This document shows, in pieces, positions 5,666 to 8,901 of a stretch of DNA of 8,901 bases; positions within the stretch are counted from its first letter, which is position 1; each line of letters opens with the position of its first letter. Source of the DNA: Gammaproteobacteria bacterium. GTDB lineage: Bacteria; Pseudomonadota; Gammaproteobacteria; Chromatiales; Sedimenticolaceae. Below the pieces are notes generated by a model. The model made no database searches. It saw only the letters and a list, made by a program, of their open reading frames with translations, and had not been told where the DNA came from. The translations under genes were made by a program, and so were the position numbers. Location of the stretch: the NCBI GenBank assembly GCA_020445165.1, contig JAGRHE010000113.1:1-8901 (forward strand), read 5' to 3'.

Positions 5666-6925
5666 ATGCCATCCAATGCGCAGCCTATGCGCATACTGAA
5701 AATCTCCGACGTCTACTTCCCACGGGTCAACGGCGTCTCCACGTCGATCCGCACCTTCAGTCACGAATTGCTGCAACAGGGCCACGAGGTGACCCTGGTC
5801 GCACCGCAATACCCGAACGCGTTCGATGACGGGTTCGAGATCCTGCGCGTACCGTCGCGTTACCTGTTCCTCGACCCGGAAGACCGCCTGATGCGTCGTC
5901 GGGCCCTGCGCCGGCAGCTGCCCGAGCTGCGTGCCGGCGGATACGACGTGGTCCACGTGCATACCCCGTTCGCGGCCCATTACGCCGGCCTCGAAATCGG
6001 TCGCCTGCTCGACCTGCCGGTGATCGAGACCTACCACACCTACTTCGAGGAATACCTCGACAAGTACCTCACCTGGCTTCCGCGCAGCGCACTGCGCTAC
6101 GTGGCGCGGCGTTTTTCCCGCAGCCAGTGCGCGGCGGTCGATGCCCTGGTAGTGCCCACCCAACCGATGCTCGATGTGCTGCGCGGTTACGGCATCCGCA
6201 GGCGGGCCGAAGTCATACCGACGGGGATCCCGGACGGCGCCTTCAGTGCCGGCGATGGCAGCCGCTTCCGCGAACGCCACGCGATCGATCCACAACGCGA
6301 GGTGATGCTGTACGTGGGACGCGTTGCGCACGAGAAGAACATCGATTTCCTGGTCGAGGTCGTCGACCGGGTGCGCCACGCGCGGCCCTCGATTCTGCTC
6401 GTAATCGCCGGCGAAGGTCCTGCCGTGAAACACCTGCGCGAACTGACGGCAGCAAAGAGGCTGGAGGAGCATGTCCGGTTCGTCGGCTACCTCGGCCGTG
6501 AGCAGGACCTGCCCGATTGCTACGCGGCCGCCGATGTCTTCACCTTCGCCTCGCGTACCGAGACCCAGGGCCTGGTGCTGCTCGAAGCCATGCAGGCCGG
6601 CACTCCCGTGGTCAGCACCGCGGTCATGGGCACCGCGGAAGTCATGGCGGATCGACGCGGCGGGCTGGTCGCGCAGCAAGACGCAGACGATTTCGCTGCC
6701 AGCGTTGAACGACTGCTGACCGACAGGCAACTGCGCGAGCGACTCGCCGTCGAGGCGGTCGATAAGGCCGCCGAGTGGAGCGCGCCGGCGACCACAAGTT
6801 GCCTGCTGGAACTCTACCGGGACTGCATCGGGAACAGCGCCGCGACCACGGACCATGGACCCACCGCCGTTCCCCTGCTCACGCCGGAGGCGACAAGTAC
6901 GGTACAGCGAAGAAATACGCCGTGA
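5666..6925 (+). CDS. GT4-family glycosyltransferase (glycolipid-synthase/PimB-like)
   Basis: The product has 419 residues with a GT-B fold of two Rossmann-like domains, probably at the inner face of the membrane. The N-terminal domain starts MRILKISDVYFPRVNGVSTS, with the Gly-rich acceptor loop around G23, VVHVHTPF (95-102) and ETYHTYFEEY (121-130), which resembles bacterial monoglucosyl-diacylglycerol synthases and PimB-like mannosyltransferases. The C-terminal nucleotide-sugar domain has YVGRVAHEKN (216-225, with K224), IAGEGP (247-252), and the EX7E motif E299-TQGLVLL-E307. These show a retaining transferase using an activated sugar; the exact donor and acceptor are not determinable. ATG 5666 gives 7 extra residues; ATG 5687 (residue 8) starts exactly at the family's usual N-terminus and may be the true start. 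Neither has a good Shine-Dalgarno. The last ~15 codons overlap the convergent TSUP gene. Confidence 0.88.
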   Translation: MPSNAQPMRILKISDVYFPRVNGVSTSIRTFSHELLQQGHEVTLVAPQYPNAFDDGFEILRVPSRYLFLDPEDRLMRRRALRRQLPELRAGGYDVVHVHTPFAAHYAGLEIGRLLDLPVIETYHTYFEEYLDKYLTWLPRSALRYVARRFSRSQCAAVDALVVPTQPMLDVLRGYGIRRRAEVIPTGIPDGAFSAGDGSRFRERHAIDPQREVMLYVGRVAHEKNIDFLVEVVDRVRHARPSILLVIAGEGPAVKHLRELTAAKRLEEHVRFVGYLGREQDLPDCYAAADVFTFASRTETQGLVLLEAMQAGTPVVSTAVMGTAEVMADRRGGLVAQQDADDFAASVERLLTDRQLRERLAVEAVDKAAEWSAPATTSCLLELYRDCIGNSAATTDHGPTAVPLLTPEATSTVQRRNTP

Positions 6926-7667
6926 TCAGCACCGCCATGACGATCACGAACCGGCGTACCCAGCGCTGAGGCAAGCGGCGCGACACGTAGGCCGCCGCGT
7001 AACCGCCGACCAGCGTGCCGACCAGCACTGCAGCACCGGCGCGCCAGGCGATCACGCCGTCGTTCGCGAACAGCAGGATGGCGACCACGGACACCGACGA
7101 TGACAGCATCAACTTGATGCCGTTCATTGCATTGATATCACGGTAGCCTGCCAAGGCAAGGTAGCTCAGCGCAATGATGCCCAGGCCGGCATTGAAGAAG
7201 CCACCGTAGACACAGATTGCCAGCAGCAACAACAGCAACAAGACCCGGCCGACCCGCGAGGCGTACCGGTGACGTGTGGCCAGGCGGGTACATGCGAGGT
7301 TCAGGCGCGCACCGAAAATGAATGCCAGCGTGGCGAACAACAGCAACCAGGGAATCGCGGCACGAAATCCGTCTGCCGGCGTCTGTAACAGCAGCCATGC
7401 ACCCAGCCCTCCGCCGAGCAGGCTGACGATGACGATACGCGCGAGATCTCCACGATGTACACGCAGATCATCGCGCAATGCATAGGCGCCACTCAGGTAG
7501 CCGGCGCACGAGGCAAAGGTGTTGGTCGCGTTCGCCGCGACAGGGGGCACTCCGGCCAGTAACAGTGCCGGAAACGTGATGAAGCTGCCGCCCCCGGCGA
7601 TCGAGTTCAGCACGCCGCCGACAATACCGGCCAGCAGAAGCAGGAGCAGGTCGAGTGATGTCAGCAT
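6879..7667 (-). CDS. TSUP (TauE/SafE) family membrane permease
   Basis: The 262-residue inner-membrane protein has about 8 hydrophobic segments in two homologous halves. Family motifs are NSIAGGGSFITFP (21-33) with NATNTFAS (46-53) in the first half, and YGGFFNAGLGIIAL (154-167) with NAMNGIKLMLSS (179-190) in the second. TSUP proteins export or import sulfite, thiosulfate, sulfonates or organic acids; the substrate cannot be read from the sequence, though a sulfur compound would suit a host with DsrC-type proteins. The start at 7667 (CTG-containing MLTSLDLLLLLL) places the first membrane helix at the very N-terminus, as usual; no strong Shine-Dalgarno is seen. Its 3' end overlaps the convergent glycosyltransferase gene by 47 bp. 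It is divergent from the GNAT-nitrilase gene. Confidence 0.9.
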   Translation of the reverse strand: MLTSLDLLLLLLAGIVGGVLNSIAGGGSFITFPALLLAGVPPVAANATNTFASCAGYLSGAYALRDDLRVHRGDLARIVIVSLLGGGLGAWLLLQTPADGFRAAIPWLLLFATLAFIFGARLNLACTRLATRHRYASRVGRVLLLLLLLAICVYGGFFNAGLGIIALSYLALAGYRDINAMNGIKLMLSSSVSVVAILLFANDGVIAWRAGAAVLVGTLVGGYAAAYVSRRLPQRWVRRFVIVMAVLITAYFFAVPYLSPPA

Positions 7668-7729
7668 AAGCCCGCGGCACGGCGTGTGATCGACCCCGAC
7701 ATGATTGCGTGCCCCTGGAAGAAGATGTC

Positions 7730-7744
7730 CGTATCGACGATACG
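7730..7744. repeat. Short inverted repeat in a divergent intergenic region
   Basis: CGTATC (7730-7735) and GATACG (7739-7744) are perfect inverted repeats with a GAC spacer. The site sits roughly 63 bp from the TSUP start and 120 bp from the GNAT-nitrilase start, so it could be an operator for either gene. It is short enough to occur by chance. Confidence 0.3.
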
Positions 7745-7864
7745 CAGTTAACGGAAATCGTTCCAGGCCGAAGAACGAGAACCGGCGCAGTCCTGTCGCG
7801 CTACCGACACTCCCGCTAGACTGGTCCCTGTCAACGCAAATGCCGAAGCCAGCCAGGAGGATTC

Positions 7865-8901
7865 ATGACAGCCGACAAGCCCAACGCTCTCGACAACCCA
7901 AGCAGCCGTCTGAGTGTGCGTACCGCGACCGACGCCGACATCCGTGCCATTGCCGATCTGAGTGCACGTGTCTACAAGGGCACCGGCATCTCCGCGTACA
8001 CGGTGGGTGCCGTCACCGGGCAGATCAATCACTTTCCCGAAGGCAAGTTCGTCGCGGTCGTCGATAACAAGGTCGTCGGTTACTGCGCAACGTTTCGTGT
8101 CGGCGAGGCGATCGGGCTCAAGAGTCACAGCTGGACCGAGATCACCGGCAACGGCTACGCTTCTCGCCACGACCCAAAAGGCGACTGGCTGTATGGCATG
8201 GAGGTCTGCGTCGACCCTGCCTACCGCGGCTATCGCATCGGCCAGCGTCTGTACAACGCGCGCAAGACGCTGTGCGAGAACCTGGGACTCAAGGGCATCG
8301 TATTCGCCGGCCGTCTGCCGACCCTGGCCAACCGGCTGCGCAGGTTCGACAGTGTCGAGGCCTACGTGGAGCAGGTCCAGGCGAAGAAGCAGCGCGACCC
8401 TGTGCTGTCGTTCCAGCTGCGCAACGGCTTCGAGGTGATCGGTGTCATCCCGCACTACCTCGACTCCGATCGCCAATCGCTGGGCTACGGCGTGCACCTG
8501 GTATGGCGCAACCCCAAGGTTGCCGAAGACCTCGATACCGGCCCGACGAAACGCTACGGTGCGCGTCAACCGGATACGGTCCGCGTCGGCGCCGTGCAGT
8601 ACATGCAGCGGCGCGTCAAATCGTTCGAGGAGTTCCTGTCGTTCGTCGAGTACTTCATCGACGTGGTCGCCGACTACAAGGGTGACTTCGTCGTCTTCCC
8701 CGAGATGTTCGCACTACAGCTGTTGTCGATCGAGGACCAGGAACTCAATCCCGCGGCATCGATCGAGGCGTTGAGCCGGCACACTCCGCGTTTCAAAGAA
8801 GCGCTGCGTGACATGGCTATTCGCTACAACATCAACATCATCGGCGGCTCGCACCCGACCCTGATGCCGAACGGACGGGTCGAGAACATCGCCTACGTGT
8901 T
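7865..8901 (+). CDS. GNAT acetyltransferase-nitrilase (C-N hydrolase) fusion, 3' truncated
   Basis: AGGAGG (7855-7860) lies 4 nt before the ATG at 7865, an ideal start. The frame stays open to the window end, giving 345 residues of a protein that in known homologues is about 500 long. Residues 16-215 form a GNAT N-acetyltransferase domain (LSVRTATDADIRAIADLSARV at its start), with the acetyl-CoA pyrophosphate-binding motif A at VDPAYRGYRIGQRLY (116-130). From about residue 238 (TVRVGAVQYMQRRVKSFEEF) a carbon-nitrogen hydrolase domain begins, with the catalytic Glu280 in VVFPEMF and the NINIIGGSH strand (322-330). The catalytic Lys and Cys expected downstream lie beyond the edge. This two-domain architecture is known in proteobacteria, but its substrate is not established; coupled deamidation and acylation of a small amide or amine is plausible only as inference. 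Confidence 0.92.
   Translation, partial: MTADKPNALDNPSSRLSVRTATDADIRAIADLSARVYKGTGISAYTVGAVTGQINHFPEGKFVAVVDNKVVGYCATFRVGEAIGLKSHSWTEITGNGYASRHDPKGDWLYGMEVCVDPAYRGYRIGQRLYNARKTLCENLGLKGIVFAGRLPTLANRLRRFDSVEAYVEQVQAKKQRDPVLSFQLRNGFEVIGVIPHYLDSDRQSLGYGVHLVWRNPKVAEDLDTGPTKRYGARQPDTVRVGAVQYMQRRVKSFEEFLSFVEYFIDVVADYKGDFVVFPEMFALQLLSIEDQELNPAASIEALSRHTPRFKEALRDMAIRYNINIIGGSHPTLMPNGRVENIAYV

Noticed and set aside
5516..6856. A 446-codon open frame on the minus strand opposite the glycosyltransferase gene
   Set aside because: Its translation has no recognisable motif, whereas the + strand frame carries complete GT4 motifs. Long antisense frames are expected in GC-rich coding DNA.
7793..7822. TAGACT as a -10 box for the GNAT-nitrilase gene
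   Set aside because: The hexamer 17 nt upstream matches the -35 consensus at only one position, so the promoter is not supported.

Overview
The window is GC-rich, densely coded bacterial chromosome. The gene set suggests a gammaproteobacterium, probably a sulfur-oxidising or related lineage. The pointers are a DsrC/TusE-fold protein, a TSUP (sulfite-exporter type) permease, a PiuC/YbiX-type hydroxylase and a GNAT-nitrilase fusion. The taxonomic call is inference; the window holds no rRNA or other marker gene. There are no tRNAs, insertion sequences or CRISPR arrays.

Left block (1-1650, + strand). The end of an unassigned protein is followed by a 233-residue protein that resembles the Cas6/Cmx6 family of type I-MYXAN CRISPR systems. 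No repeat array or other cas gene is visible. After a 198-bp gap with a good sigma70-type promoter and a perfect 12-bp hairpin in the predicted leader comes a DsrC/TusE-family protein. That protein has no cysteine at all, so it cannot carry sulfur as DsrC and TusE do. A strong intrinsic terminator closes the block. This Cas6-like / cysteine-less DsrC pairing with a structured leader is the most unusual part of the window.

Middle block (1769-5619). An SLC13/DASS-type anion permease overlaps by 4 bp a secreted protein with an HExxH zinc-protease signature. Convergent to them is a PiuC/YbiX-type Fe(II)/2-oxoglutarate hydroxylase, with a small hairpin between the gene ends. Divergent from the hydroxylase are two small genes of unknown function, in the same reading frame and separated by one TGA plus one codon.

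Right block (5620-8901). A GT4 glycosyltransferase of the glycolipid-synthase type is preceded by a 20-bp inverted repeat lying in an 11-nt-phased series of CTGTCAT-like motifs, reminiscent of a Pho box. Its 3' end overlaps by 47 bp the end of a convergent TSUP permease gene. Divergent from the permease, after a 197-bp gap, an ideal Shine-Dalgarno leads a GNAT acetyltransferase-nitrilase fusion that runs off the right edge.

Links between blocks are weak. Most neighbours are probably independent housekeeping or accessory units, except the translationally coupled permease/HExxH pair and possibly the Cas6-like/DsrC-like pair.
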